A stretch of DNA of 45,877 nucleotides from Gammaproteobacteria bacterium (GCA_012960755.1 DUAT01000009.1:1-45877), one strand, 5' to 3'; shown: positions 25,602 through 34,375, numbered from the stretch's first letter. The notes: generated by a model from the sequence alone, not told the origin. Numbers and translations are program-made.

Positions 25602-27506
25602 TCAACAGAGAATTCCTGATTTACTATCAGACGCGATAAGACCGTTAGACTCACCCGGAGGGAAAAGTAAACTCGCCACAGGAATCCTGCTTCGAACAAA
25701 GTCACCAAACTGTTTTACCAACACCTCCTTATCCAACAGCACACCCACAGAATAGCTACTCGATGCGAGACCTTCCTGCACGGACGCCGTCAGCACATTA
25801 TCCTCGTGCTGCACCTGCGCGTTGATTCGATTGTTGAGGTAACGGACCGCCTTCATCTCCCGACTCCTGTCGGTGGCGGATTTATGCAGCGCATAAGAGC
25901 GACCTCGTAGTTGCGACTTCCCTGGCCCGATGGGGAGGATCTGAAAGAAGTCCATTTTCTCGGGATATATATCTATAAACGTATTCGGATACAGCACGTA
26001 ATAGGTCCATCGACGTCTCATATGTGCAGGTAAATGCGTTTGCTCAAGCAATAGTCGATGATACTTCTCGACACTCCAGTTAGGTTTTGGGGTTTCACGC
26101 ATCGCATGGCTGAGGCGGGATATTTCAGTATCAAAAGGCTGCCGGTCGTACTCATCGGCCATCAGGGCAGAGAGACCCTTGCGGCCCATGAAGAAGTGAT
26201 AGTCCTCGAGGAAATTCTCAACCCCATTTTTCCAGTCGACATCGATATCCTGGGTCCAGAAGGAATGCTCGTCTTCCCGGCCAATATCGCGAATCATCTC
26301 AGGTGTTCGATAAGCTTCAAATTCCTTATTTACCGGCGCCATGCGCTCTACAACCCCGGGACCCTCCGACCTGAACCTGATGAAGACAAAACCTGCATAG
26401 ACTTCACAATCGATGGGATGGAGCGAAAAATTCGCAGCGTCATGCTCCCTGAAACTCGACGGAAACGCGACGGCAATTCGTTCACCATCGAGATTGTAGG
26501 TCCAGCCGTGGTATGGACATACCAGTTTTCCGGGGCATACCCCCTGCTCACCGGCCACTATCATATGAGCGCGATGCCGACAGACATTGTGAAACGCCTT
26601 GATCGAGCCACTCTGCGTTCGCACCACAAAGGCGCGTTCACTGAACAATTGAAAAGTGACATAACGACCCGCACGCTTGATATCGCTGGTATGGCACACA
26701 ATCTGCCAGGACGACATGAATATCCTTTCTTTTTCCAGTTTGAAAAAATTCTCACTGCTATAGATCCATGCTGGCAGGGTGTAAGTGAGGTTTTCTTCCA
26801 CGTTCGGTAACGGGTCCGATTCGGATGCCGGGACCTGCTCGACAGGCATTTCAAAACACCAGGGAAACACACTGGCGAGAAACGCGGAACACTGGCATCT
26901 GGCCTGGACAAGGTCAAAGTCCTCACCCTCGAAGAGGATTTCCTGCCAGATTTCATCAACCAAACCGCAGATCGCCCTGGAAATTGCTTTTGCATTTAAC
27001 TGCCGCTGTTTTCCTGCACTGCTGATAATTTCATCGCAAACGCTCAACACGGTTTGCGCATATTTGCGCTCCCGATTACCGCATATGTCGTGGTAATCCT
27101 CTCGGCTGTTGGCTTCAGAAAAAAACGCATACCATACTGCCACTTTTTTAAAGTCGATGATTTCGTCACTAAGCGATGCCTCGATAAGCGCGGTCAGTTG
27201 TTTGACGGGGTCCTGACCCACTCCTTGTGTCGCCTGATCAACAGTGAATTCAAATTCTTCGGCAACAGATCGCAGCGTCGCCAGCAGCAAGGCTTCCTTG
27301 GTTTCAAAATGAAAGTTCACTGTGCCTGCGGTTAACCCGGCCAGCGCCGATATCTTTGCCAGTGTCAGGTTGGAAAAACCGTGGATTGATATGGCGGTCA
27401 TTGTTGCATTGATCAGCAGCATGCGCCGCTCTGCCTGCAAAGTCAGATTTGGTACTGTCTGGTTCGGTACTGTTTGTGGCATGGCTTTTTTTGTCAGGGG
27501 GTTCAC
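25602..27506 (-). CDS. BetI-like TetR regulator fused to a Rieske oxygenase with a missing iron ligand
   Basis: One uninterrupted 634-codon frame holds two domains. Residues about 25-215 are a TetR repressor of BetI type, with a helix-turn-helix in LTLAKISALAGLTAGTVNFHF (48-68). Residues about 240-634 are a ring-hydroxylating Rieske oxygenase alpha subunit. The Rieske cluster ligands are intact (C309, H311, C330, H333). In the mononuclear iron site, H437 (ENFLEDYHFF) and D569 (HEDN) are present, but the second His, five residues after H437, is Arg 442 (codon CGC, one base from CAC). The catalytic iron may therefore be lost. An internal ATG at 26849 (Met 220) sits exactly before the Rieske part and could give a separate protein. 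The start is GTG 27506 or ATG 27482. The gene is divergent from the PuuB-like gene, with a palindrome in the shared promoter. Possible roles are a redox/ligand-sensing repressor or a decayed gene merger. Confidence 0.87.
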   Translation of the reverse strand: MNPLTKKAMPQTVPNQTVPNLTLQAERRMLLINATMTAISIHGFSNLTLAKISALAGLTAGTVNFHFETKEALLLATLRSVAEEFEFTVDQATQGVGQDPVKQLTALIEASLSDEIIDFKKVAVWYAFFSEANSREDYHDICGNRERKYAQTVLSVCDEIISSAGKQRQLNAKAISRAICGLVDEIWQEILFEGEDFDLVQARCQCSAFLASVFPWCFEMPVEQVPASESDPLPNVEENLTYTLPAWIYSSENFFKLEKERIFMSSWQIVCHTSDIKRAGRYVTFQLFSERAFVVRTQSGSIKAFHNVCRHRAHMIVAGEQGVCPGKLVCPYHGWTYNLDGERIAVAFPSSFREHDAANFSLHPIDCEVYAGFVFIRFRSEGPGVVERMAPVNKEFEAYRTPEMIRDIGREDEHSFWTQDIDVDWKNGVENFLEDYHFFMGRKGLSALMADEYDRQPFDTEISRLSHAMRETPKPNWSVEKYHRLLLEQTHLPAHMRRRWTYYVLYPNTFIDIYPEKMDFFQILPIGPGKSQLRGRSYALHKSATDRSREMKAVRYLNNRINAQVQHEDNVLTASVQEGLASSSYSVGVLLDKEVLVKQFGDFVRSRIPVASLLFPPGESNGLIASDSKSGILC

Positions 27507-27554
27507 TTTCCCGCTAGCTCACTTCAGAATACCCGAATTGAACAACCATATTGT

Positions 27555-27583
27555 TAATTAAACGGCTGTTTAAATTCTATCAA
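27555..27583 (-). promoter_or_regulatory. Candidate promoter with embedded palindromic operator for the TetR-Rieske gene
   Basis: On the minus strand, TTGATA (27583-27578) and TAATTA (27560-27555) are spaced 17 bases apart, like a -35/-10 pair. The palindrome TTAAAC-GGCT-GTTTAA (27558-27573) fills the spacer and overlaps the -10. A second small inverted repeat, AACAA-CCATA-TTGTT (27541-27555), abuts it. A TetR-family dimer bound here would block both this promoter and transcription toward 27669. The site assignment is by eye only. Confidence 0.5.
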
Positions 27584-27668
27584 ATAAAGGGCCTATATCC
27601 CTTCTGGCGGTTTAGAAAATCCAGTTAACTTACAATTCAGTCGAATAACCATACCGAACCAGGACGTT

Positions 27669-28940
27669 ATGAAAAACCCGGAAGAACATACAGACTCCTA
27701 CTACGCCGCCACCCGCAACGATTCCACCACCTACCCACAATTACAGGGAACTTGTGAAACTGAAATTTGCATTATCGGGGGTGGTTTTACCGGCGTCGCC
27801 GCTGCCCTGACCCTGGCTGAAAGAGGCCATTCCGTGACTCTGCTCGAGCAGCACAGGATCAGTTGGGGAGCTTCCGGTCGAAACGGCGGCCAGTTAATCC
27901 ACGGCCTGGGTGGTTCCCGGCATCTCGAACCGCTGCTGGGCAGGGACCTGATCTGGAAGCTTCATTATCGTGGTAACGATATCATTAAGGAACGGATCAG
28001 GAAATACGACATTGATTGTGACCTGAAACAGGGGTATATCGAAGTCGCGTCGAAACCCCGACATATGGAAGAACTCCGGGAAGACTTTGCTGAACATGAA
28101 GAGCGAGGCCTGAGTCATCACCTGAAAATGATCGACAGGGATGAAATCCGGTCGGTGCTGGGTACCGATGCGTACATGGGAGGCATGACCAACGATCTGA
28201 ATGGCCACCTACACCCGCTCAATCTCTGCGCCGGGGAAGCACGGGCTGCAGCAGGTTTAGGCGCAAGCATTTTTGAGCAAAGTGAAGTGACGGATATCGT
28301 GCACGGCGACAAGGTCAGGGTAAAGACGCGTCAGGGCACAGTGATTGCCGACAAGGTACTGATCGCCGGAAACGCCTACCATCACCTGGAGCAGAAAAAA
28401 CTGTCCGGCCTGGTGTTCCCCGCGGGTAGTTTCATTATTGCAACCGAGCCTTTGAGTGACGATCTGATCCAGTCGATCAATCCCCTCGATCTGGCTGTCT
28501 GTGACCTTAACCATATACTCGACTACTACCGAATGTCGGCGGACAATCGCATGTTATTTGGCGGCCGCTGTAACTATTCGGGCCGGGTGCCGAGCAGCAT
28601 ACAGGCCAGCATGCTGCCAAGAATGCTGGCCATCTATCCACAACTTGAGGGCAAACAAATTGATTACGAATGGGGCGGCAACATTGGCATCGTGATTAAG
28701 CGAGTCCCCTTGTTGGGCAGAGTAACGAAAAACGTATTTTATTCCATGGGTTACTCAGGACATGGTATTGCACCAACGCATATTGCTGCAGAGGTGATGT
28801 CCGATGCGCTGGAAGGCAATGATGAGATTCTGCAGGCCTACGAGAAAATCAACCACTTTCGGATCCCGGTAGGGCAGTGGTTTGGAAACCAGATCGTCGC
28901 ACTGGGTATGCTTTATTACAGAACCCTCGATCTGTTTTAG
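27669..28940 (+). CDS. puuB: Gamma-glutamylputrescine oxidase-like FAD oxidoreductase (PuuB family)
   Basis: This 423-residue flavoprotein starts at ATG 27669 behind AGGACGTT. From memory it closely follows E. coli PuuB: an EHTDSYYAAT N-terminus, FAD motif CIIGGGFTGVAAALTLAERG (G37-G42), WGASGRNGGQL, HLHPLNLCAGEA, GNAYHHLEQK, LDYYRMSADNRMLFGG and MGYSGHGIAPTH. PuuB oxidises the terminal amine of gamma-glutamylputrescine to the aldehyde, with release of ammonia and hydrogen peroxide. None of puuA, puuC or puuD is visible in the window, so the substrate may be another amine of the DAO family. It is divergent from the TetR-Rieske gene, 162 bases apart, and likely under its control. Confidence 0.88.
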   Translation: MKNPEEHTDSYYAATRNDSTTYPQLQGTCETEICIIGGGFTGVAAALTLAERGHSVTLLEQHRISWGASGRNGGQLIHGLGGSRHLEPLLGRDLIWKLHYRGNDIIKERIRKYDIDCDLKQGYIEVASKPRHMEELREDFAEHEERGLSHHLKMIDRDEIRSVLGTDAYMGGMTNDLNGHLHPLNLCAGEARAAAGLGASIFEQSEVTDIVHGDKVRVKTRQGTVIADKVLIAGNAYHHLEQKKLSGLVFPAGSFIIATEPLSDDLIQSINPLDLAVCDLNHILDYYRMSADNRMLFGGRCNYSGRVPSSIQASMLPRMLAIYPQLEGKQIDYEWGGNIGIVIKRVPLLGRVTKNVFYSMGYSGHGIAPTHIAAEVMSDALEGNDEILQAYEKINHFRIPVGQWFGNQIVALGMLYYRTLDLF

Positions 28941-29130
28941 TTCAACAACCGCAAATAATAGGCGAAAGATGAGCACAAAAAGATAAACCGTAGATTCCAC
29001 TCTTAATGAGGTCAACCTGACAATTTTGCCAATGCTGTCGCATCGAACAACCCTGAATCTTCATGTTCGTGAGGCAATCGAAAAAAGCTTCGAGTTCACG
29101 TCAAATCATTATGTCAAGGTCATCAAAAAT

Positions 29131-29826
29131 ATGTTGTCACTCTTCAGCGATCCAAAACTCAAAACCCTGCTCGATCGTTTGCACGCCCAGAGCGATGCGC
29201 AAATAGCCGAGACAGATGCGTATTGTGCAAGACTGGAACGGGAACAGGATGGGCCGGTTGACTGGCGCACCTTTGACGACTCGATGCATGATTTCTTTGC
29301 CGACAAACTGGTCGCTCTTGATCGCGACAAGGCAGAGTTCTGTTACCAGCTCTGTCGTTCCCTGGGCGCATGCCTTGTTGTTGAGGCAGGCACCTCGTAC
29401 GGTGTCTCCACCCTTTACCTCGCCGCCGCAGTCCGCGACAACACGACGAAAAGCAGCAGTGTAAAAAAAGGGACCGTTATTGCCACCGAATCCAATCCGG
29501 CGAAGGCAGCAACAGCACGGGCTAATTTTGAGGAAGCAGGTCTGAGCGAGTTTATTGAACTCAGGGAGGGCGACCTGCGCCAGACACTGCAGAATGTGGG
29601 CGGTGAGGTAGATTTTATGCTGGTCGATATCTGGGAGGTGGCAAGATCCGCACTAGAGCTGGTGTCACCTTATCTGCGCAAGGGTGCCATCGTGGTCTGC
29701 GACAACACGACCGTGGATATTGCCGAGTACCAGGACTACTTTGCATTCGTTAACGATCCGCAGAATCGATTCAGCACAATGACGCTGCCATTTCACGGCG
29801 GATTCGAGCTAACGGTGCGGCTATGA
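29131..29826 (+). CDS. Class I SAM-dependent O-methyltransferase family protein
   Basis: This 231-residue protein is taken from ATG 29131 (MLSLFSDPKLKTLLDRLH). In-frame TTG 29026 and ATG 29032 would add about 35 poorly supported residues. The SAM-binding motif I is VVEAGTSYGVSTLYLAAAV, followed by an acidic strand, VIATESNPAKAATARAN, and EVDFMLVDIWEVA, the pattern of caffeoyl-CoA/catechol-type O-methyltransferases. It transfers methyl from SAM to an unknown acceptor. It lies 190 bases after puuB on the same strand and converges on the second GcvT-like gene with a 33-base gap. A methyl-donating enzyme beside demethylating enzymes is notable, but no specific link can be made. Confidence 0.8.
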   Translation: MLSLFSDPKLKTLLDRLHAQSDAQIAETDAYCARLEREQDGPVDWRTFDDSMHDFFADKLVALDRDKAEFCYQLCRSLGACLVVEAGTSYGVSTLYLAAAVRDNTTKSSSVKKGTVIATESNPAKAATARANFEEAGLSEFIELREGDLRQTLQNVGGEVDFMLVDIWEVARSALELVSPYLRKGAIVVCDNTTVDIAEYQDYFAFVNDPQNRFSTMTLPFHGGFELTVRL

Positions 29827-29859
29827 AAGAAGGGCCTGGGAAAAAACTCTCGCGTCGTC

Positions 29860-31110
29860 TTAATACATTGCAGGCGGCTTGGCAGTCCGTCTCGGGTGGG
29901 ACCAGAACGGCTCTTCAGACACCGAACATTGTGCCCACGTAGCTCGCCACTCCAGTTCTTTCTGGTAGTAAATCTCAGCCCAGATGTCACCGGGTGCCTT
30001 ACCCTGCTTATACTCGATATCTGCCATGGTCAGGTTAGCCTTCAATATCGGGGACCAGATGTTCGTTTTGATCGTGCCAATGCGCTGGCCATTTTTGGCA
30101 TCATACAAAAATGAATCCGTCGGCGGTTTGTTGCCTTCAACTTTCAGCTTCACAAGCCGCCGCTTGATAGGATTACCCTGCTCCCTGCGCAGTGCCCGCT
30201 TGCCGGTGAAGTAACCCTTCTCAAAATTTACCAGCCAATCCAGACCCAATTCAAAAGGTGAGCGATCATGCTCTGCACGGACAGTGGTTTCCGCCGTATT
30301 GAAATCATCGCCGGGCAAAATAAACCCCGCCTCAACACGGACGATCTCCAGCGCCTCCAATCCAATCGGTTTCACATCGTACAAACCACGCGCCTTGACC
30401 CCGAAAATCGTATCCCAGAGTTTCAAGGCGTTGTCAGTACCTGTCCACAGTTCATAACCGAGATCACCGGTGTACCCTGTGCGGGAAACCGTCAGCTCAA
30501 ACCCCAGCATGGTAGTCTGCATGATTTGAAACGGTTTCAGTTGACCAAGATCTTCTATGCCAGCTTCCGATAGCACAGCGCATGCGGTCGGACCCTGTAC
30601 TGATAGCGCCGCAACATCATGGGTCTCCTCGATAATATTGACATCCATCCCTAAACTGGAAATCAGCAGCCAGTCCAGTTGATGGTGCTGGGAGCACAGG
30701 CGGTATTCACTCTCGGCCAAACGAAAAATAGTGCCATCGTCCAGCACCTTGCCATCATCATTACACCACACCACATACGTCACCCGGTTGACTCGTAACT
30801 TCGATATGTTCCGAACAACCAACCGGCTGAGAAACCTGTTGGCATCAGGCCCGCTGATTCGATACTTCTCCATCGGTGTCAGGTCCATCACACTGCATGA
30901 ACTGCGAATGGCAAAGTATTCGGATGCCAGCGTGTCGTAGCACCGGGCGGTCTGGTAGCCATTCCAGGAAGACCAGCTTTTTATCTGACTGATGTCATCG
31001 ACACGGACATGAAATGGCGAATGCTTGAGCACTTGCCTGAAATCATGGGCCTCACCTCTCTGGGATTCCGAGGTCTGTTCCATGGTCTTTTCCCAGGACT
31101 GTCCCGCCAT
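29860..31110 (-). CDS. GcvT-like tetrahydrofolate-dependent aminomethyltransferase, cassette 2
   Basis: This 416-residue paralogue of 15324-16508 shares MDLTPMEKYRISGPDA, VVWCNDDGKVLDDGTIF with its folate-site Asp pair, and SRTGYTGDLGYELW. It differs by an N-terminal extension; ATG 31083, with GGGAAA upstream, would shorten it by 9 residues. Its start is one base beyond the stop of the upstream flavoprotein B, as in cassette 1, where the stop and start overlap by one base. Cassette 1 is plus strand and cassette 2 minus strand. The predicted role is transfer of a one-carbon unit from the flavoprotein product to THF. The substrate is unknown and may differ from cassette 1. Confidence 0.87.
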   Translation of the reverse strand: MAGQSWEKTMEQTSESQRGEAHDFRQVLKHSPFHVRVDDISQIKSWSSWNGYQTARCYDTLASEYFAIRSSCSVMDLTPMEKYRISGPDANRFLSRLVVRNISKLRVNRVTYVVWCNDDGKVLDDGTIFRLAESEYRLCSQHHQLDWLLISSLGMDVNIIEETHDVAALSVQGPTACAVLSEAGIEDLGQLKPFQIMQTTMLGFELTVSRTGYTGDLGYELWTGTDNALKLWDTIFGVKARGLYDVKPIGLEALEIVRVEAGFILPGDDFNTAETTVRAEHDRSPFELGLDWLVNFEKGYFTGKRALRREQGNPIKRRLVKLKVEGNKPPTDSFLYDAKNGQRIGTIKTNIWSPILKANLTMADIEYKQGKAPGDIWAEIYYQKELEWRATWAQCSVSEEPFWSHPRRTAKPPAMY

Positions 31111-31111
31111 G

Positions 31112-32713
31112 CTATCTCGCCCCCATCGCCAGTATCCGCTGCGCCGCGTTGTGACCCGGGATGCCAGTCACACCGCCACCCGGGTGTGCGGCAGCACCAC
31201 ACAGGAATAAGCCATCAATCGGTGTATCGTACTGCGCCGTCCCATGAACCGGCCGCATCATAAAAGACTGGTCAATGGTCATTTCGCCATGATGCCAGTG
31301 CCCGCCGGTTATATTGTATTCTGCCTCGATATCAACCGGTGTGAGTATCTGTGACGCAACAACCCGGGAGGCAAAACCCGGTGCATAATCGCTAATCAAC
31401 GCGGTGACTTTGTCCAGGAAGCGTTCCTTTTCTTGTAGCCTGTTTTGAAGATCCGGTTGCAGACCGGTTTGCAGATCATCCTGCTGCCAGCCATTCTTGA
31501 GATGGTAGGGCGCAAAGCTCGCGCAGATCGACATCACATGGTGCCCGGAAGGTGCCAGCTCCGGATCAGTAATGCTCGGTATGGTAATCTCCAGCACCGG
31601 GTGTTCGGAATACTCCCCGTACTTGGCATGATTAAACGCGTGTTCGAGATACCGCATACTGGGCGCAACGATGAGCCGTTGACTGAGCTGTTCGGTTGAC
31701 AATCCTTCTATGCTGGGCAAGCCATTCAGCGCCAGATGAATTTTTGCCACGTTGCCGTTGGTTCGCGTTGTGTGAATACGACGGGCAAACATGGCATCGA
31801 GTTCCTGCGTCCCAACCAGATTCAAAAAGGTGTTTTTTGCGTCAGCGTTGGAAATGACAAGATCAGCGTTAACCAGTTCGCCAGTCTCCAGTTCCACGCC
31901 GGAAGCCCTGCCGTCATCAACTAGAATACGTTTTACCCTGGCGCTGGTCCGTATCACAACACCTGCCTTCTGCGCCGATTCAGACAGCATCCTGGCTATC
32001 TGGCCCATACCGCCAAGTGGGAGCGCTGCTGCGCCACCAATCTCTCCACGCAAGCGAAGCAGGTAAGTGAGCACGGTGGTTGGCGTGCGGGGTCCCATGT
32101 GGTGCCCGATAATGGCATCCGTGGCAATGGCTCCCTTTAACCTTTCGTCATCAAAAATTTCGTTCAAGACGTCAAAGATATTGATGCCACCGACCCTTAG
32201 GAACTCGCGCATGGAACCTGCGCCAAGCCCAAAGCGGAGTTTCCAGCCGAGTCTGGCCAAGGTCAGCTTATCCTTAAGGTCCATATCCTTCAGTCGCGGC
32301 GGCTTGTTCATCATCAGCGGTTCAAGCGCTTCTGCGTATGACAGGAATTCCTGTTTGAACGCCGGGTAGGCTTTGAGGTCTTTGTCGCTTAAGCCCTGAC
32401 CAGAAACCGAATTCTCACCCAGCGTCAGATGATGTCCCTGACGGTCAAGAGATATCGTATCAATAGCAAGCCAGGGTCCTGGACCAGCACCTGGCAGGTT
32501 GAGATCCCTGCAGACTTTCGGGCTCAGTGAATGCAGTATATGCGCCAGTCCCGAGACCTGGTAACCCGGTGCAAAGCTGATCGTAGACGCGGCACCTCCG
32601 ACAGTTTCGCGCGCTTCCAGGATCTGCACTTTGTAACCCGCCCTGGCTAAATAGGTCGCACAGACCAGTCCGTTGTGACCGCCTCCAACCAGAACTGCAG
32701 ACTGACTAGTCAT
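31112..32713 (-). CDS. PYROXD2/CrtI-like FAD oxidoreductase, cassette 2 subunit B
   Basis: This 533-residue protein starts at ATG 32713 (GAGGA upstream), not the longer frame to 32782, which runs far into subunit A. The FAD motif is VLVGGGHNGLVCATYLARAG (G10, G12, G15). B-type signatures shared with cassette 1 are GLAHILHSLSP, GGINIFDVLNE, HWHHGEMTIDQ and CGAAAHPGGGVTGIPGHN. The sequence is clearly paralogous to 13759-15324 but more diverged than the A pair. It overlaps subunit A by 8 bases, the same overlap length and the same ATGACT start as in cassette 1. It would act with A2, perhaps as a heterodimer, on an amine-type substrate (inference). Confidence 0.87.
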   Translation of the reverse strand: MTSQSAVLVGGGHNGLVCATYLARAGYKVQILEARETVGGAASTISFAPGYQVSGLAHILHSLSPKVCRDLNLPGAGPGPWLAIDTISLDRQGHHLTLGENSVSGQGLSDKDLKAYPAFKQEFLSYAEALEPLMMNKPPRLKDMDLKDKLTLARLGWKLRFGLGAGSMREFLRVGGINIFDVLNEIFDDERLKGAIATDAIIGHHMGPRTPTTVLTYLLRLRGEIGGAAALPLGGMGQIARMLSESAQKAGVVIRTSARVKRILVDDGRASGVELETGELVNADLVISNADAKNTFLNLVGTQELDAMFARRIHTTRTNGNVAKIHLALNGLPSIEGLSTEQLSQRLIVAPSMRYLEHAFNHAKYGEYSEHPVLEITIPSITDPELAPSGHHVMSICASFAPYHLKNGWQQDDLQTGLQPDLQNRLQEKERFLDKVTALISDYAPGFASRVVASQILTPVDIEAEYNITGGHWHHGEMTIDQSFMMRPVHGTAQYDTPIDGLFLCGAAAHPGGGVTGIPGHNAAQRILAMGAR

Positions 32714-34319
32714 CACCAAAGTCCTCGGGAACCGTGTTTGGTTTACCAAGATCCCGGAGAATTTCCCGCGCTGCGTTGGCACCGGGTGCGCCCATAACCC
32801 CGCCCCCAGGGTGTGTTGATGAACTACACATATACATGTTACTCACGGGCCCGCGGTACTGTGCATAACCCGGAAAAGGACGGTTGAACATGAGTTGATC
32901 AAGGGTGAGTTCTCCCTGAAAAATATTCCCCTCTGTCAGGCCAACTTCGTCTTCAATTTCCCGCGGTGTGCGAACTTCCCGATGCAGGATGAGTTGCTTG
33001 AAGTTGGGGCTGTAGTTTGCGATCTGATTAATAACCGCATCACCAAAGGCATCCCTTTTTTCACGGGTCCAACCACCTTCAACCTCAACCGGACAGTACT
33101 GGACGAAGACGCTCATCATATGTTTACCCGGTGGCGCCATCGTCGGGTCATACTGGGTGGGTACAAGACAATCAACATAGGGATCTCTGGACCAGTGATC
33201 GTCCTTCCAGTCATCATAGGCACGTTCAAGCCGTTCGAGTGTGTCCGTAAAATGCATATGTCCCAGCGTGAGGGGTGACCCTTTGGGTAAAGCAGGAAAG
33301 TCCGGCATGCCGTCGAGTGCAATATTAACCTTGCCGGACGAACCTCGAATCTTGAAGTTCAGGGCTCGCTCGTACAGATCATCCGGCACATCCTTTGGAT
33401 CCATCACTTTGAGAAACGTACGCTTCGCATCAAGGTTCGAGATCACAACCGAAGCTTCGATTTCCTCGCCGGAATTCAGCACCACGCCGGTCGCCCTTCT
33501 TGACTCAACCAGGATTTGAGCAACTTCAGCCTTGGTACGGATTTCACCACCAGAGGATTCAAATGATGCTGCGATGGCCCTGGCTACAGAGCCCATGCCG
33601 CCCCGGGCGAATCCCCATGACCCTATGTTGCCATCAATATCACCCATCGCATGATGCAGCAGGACATAAGCCGTACCAGGTGAATAAACACCCAGCCCGG
33701 TGCCGATAATACTGCCTCCGGAGAAGTGTGCGAGGATGACGTCACTTTCAAAGTACTCTTCCAGGTACTCTGCAATAGACATGGTGAAAAAACGAATGAA
33801 CTCGTAGATCTGGCTTTCTGTCAGACGGTAGAAACTTTTTAGCAGGTAGGCAAATTCCATCGCATCCCGGGGTTTGAATGACGCCGGATCCGGCGGTGTT
33901 CGCAACAGGAAACCGCGAATTAAACGGCACCATTTCATCAGGTCCGCATCAAACCGTATCGATGCATCGGCATCACGGATGGAATGTCGTGCTATTTCCC
34001 GCCGCCGGACCGTCGTTTGGTGATAGCTGCCGAAATAGTCGCCGTCTTGTTTAAAGGTCGTGCTGCCTTGCAAGGGTACGACTTCCAACCCATGCTGGCC
34101 CAGATTGAGTGCCTGGTATATTTCCGGGCGAAACAGGCTGCAAACGTAAGAACAGTTTGAGTACTGCCAATCCTCGTGCAACTCACGGCTGGCCGTGGCA
34201 CCCCCGATATAATCATTCTTTTCGACCACCAGTACGGATAGCCCGGCCCTGGCAAGGAAAGCGGCGTTGGTGAGACCGTTGTGCCCCGCGCCAATGACGA
34301 TTGCATCGTAGTTTTTCAT
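32706..34319 (-). CDS. PYROXD2/CrtI-like FAD oxidoreductase, cassette 2 subunit A
   Basis: This 537-residue protein from ATG 34319 has a good ribosome site (AGGTGAT); the frame open to 34439 adds an unsupported leader. It is one residue shorter than cassette 1 subunit A and matches it along its length: VIGAGHNGLTNAAFLARAG, SNCSYVCSLFRPEI, RTPPDPASFKPRD, GVYSPGTAYVLLHH, LTEGNIFQGELTLDQL, MYMCSSSTHPGGGVM and the acidic C-terminus PEDFGDD. This high likeness marks duplication of a whole cassette. It heads the A-B-GcvT operon on the minus strand and is divergent from the omega-aminotransferase gene across 213 bases. It probably performs the FAD-linked oxidation of the cassette. Confidence 0.88.
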   Translation of the reverse strand: MKNYDAIVIGAGHNGLTNAAFLARAGLSVLVVEKNDYIGGATASRELHEDWQYSNCSYVCSLFRPEIYQALNLGQHGLEVVPLQGSTTFKQDGDYFGSYHQTTVRRREIARHSIRDADASIRFDADLMKWCRLIRGFLLRTPPDPASFKPRDAMEFAYLLKSFYRLTESQIYEFIRFFTMSIAEYLEEYFESDVILAHFSGGSIIGTGLGVYSPGTAYVLLHHAMGDIDGNIGSWGFARGGMGSVARAIAASFESSGGEIRTKAEVAQILVESRRATGVVLNSGEEIEASVVISNLDAKRTFLKVMDPKDVPDDLYERALNFKIRGSSGKVNIALDGMPDFPALPKGSPLTLGHMHFTDTLERLERAYDDWKDDHWSRDPYVDCLVPTQYDPTMAPPGKHMMSVFVQYCPVEVEGGWTREKRDAFGDAVINQIANYSPNFKQLILHREVRTPREIEDEVGLTEGNIFQGELTLDQLMFNRPFPGYAQYRGPVSNMYMCSSSTHPGGGVMGAPGANAAREILRDLGKPNTVPEDFGDD

Positions 34320-34343
34320 ATCACCTGTCAACCATTGCCAAGA

Positions 34344-34375
34344 ATTTTCTCCAACAACCATTTTCTCCAACAACC
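34344..34375. repeat. Two tandem copies of a 16-base repeat upstream of cassette 2
   Basis: ATTTTCTCCAACAACC occurs twice in direct tandem (34344-34359 and 34360-34375), 25 bases before the subunit A start in the divergent promoter region. It could be a duplicated regulator site or simple slippage. No second copy was noticed near cassette 1. Confidence 0.6.

Noticed and set aside
26058..26810. 250-codon plus-strand frame inside the TetR-Rieske gene
   Set aside because: Fully antisense to clearly conserved Rieske motifs, with no recognisable domain; treated as a shadow frame.
25602..27506. Two separate genes (TetR then Rieske) joined only by an assembly error
   Set aside because: The frame is continuous with a natural-looking linker and no disturbed codons, so a fusion is the simplest reading. 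It remains listed as something to verify.
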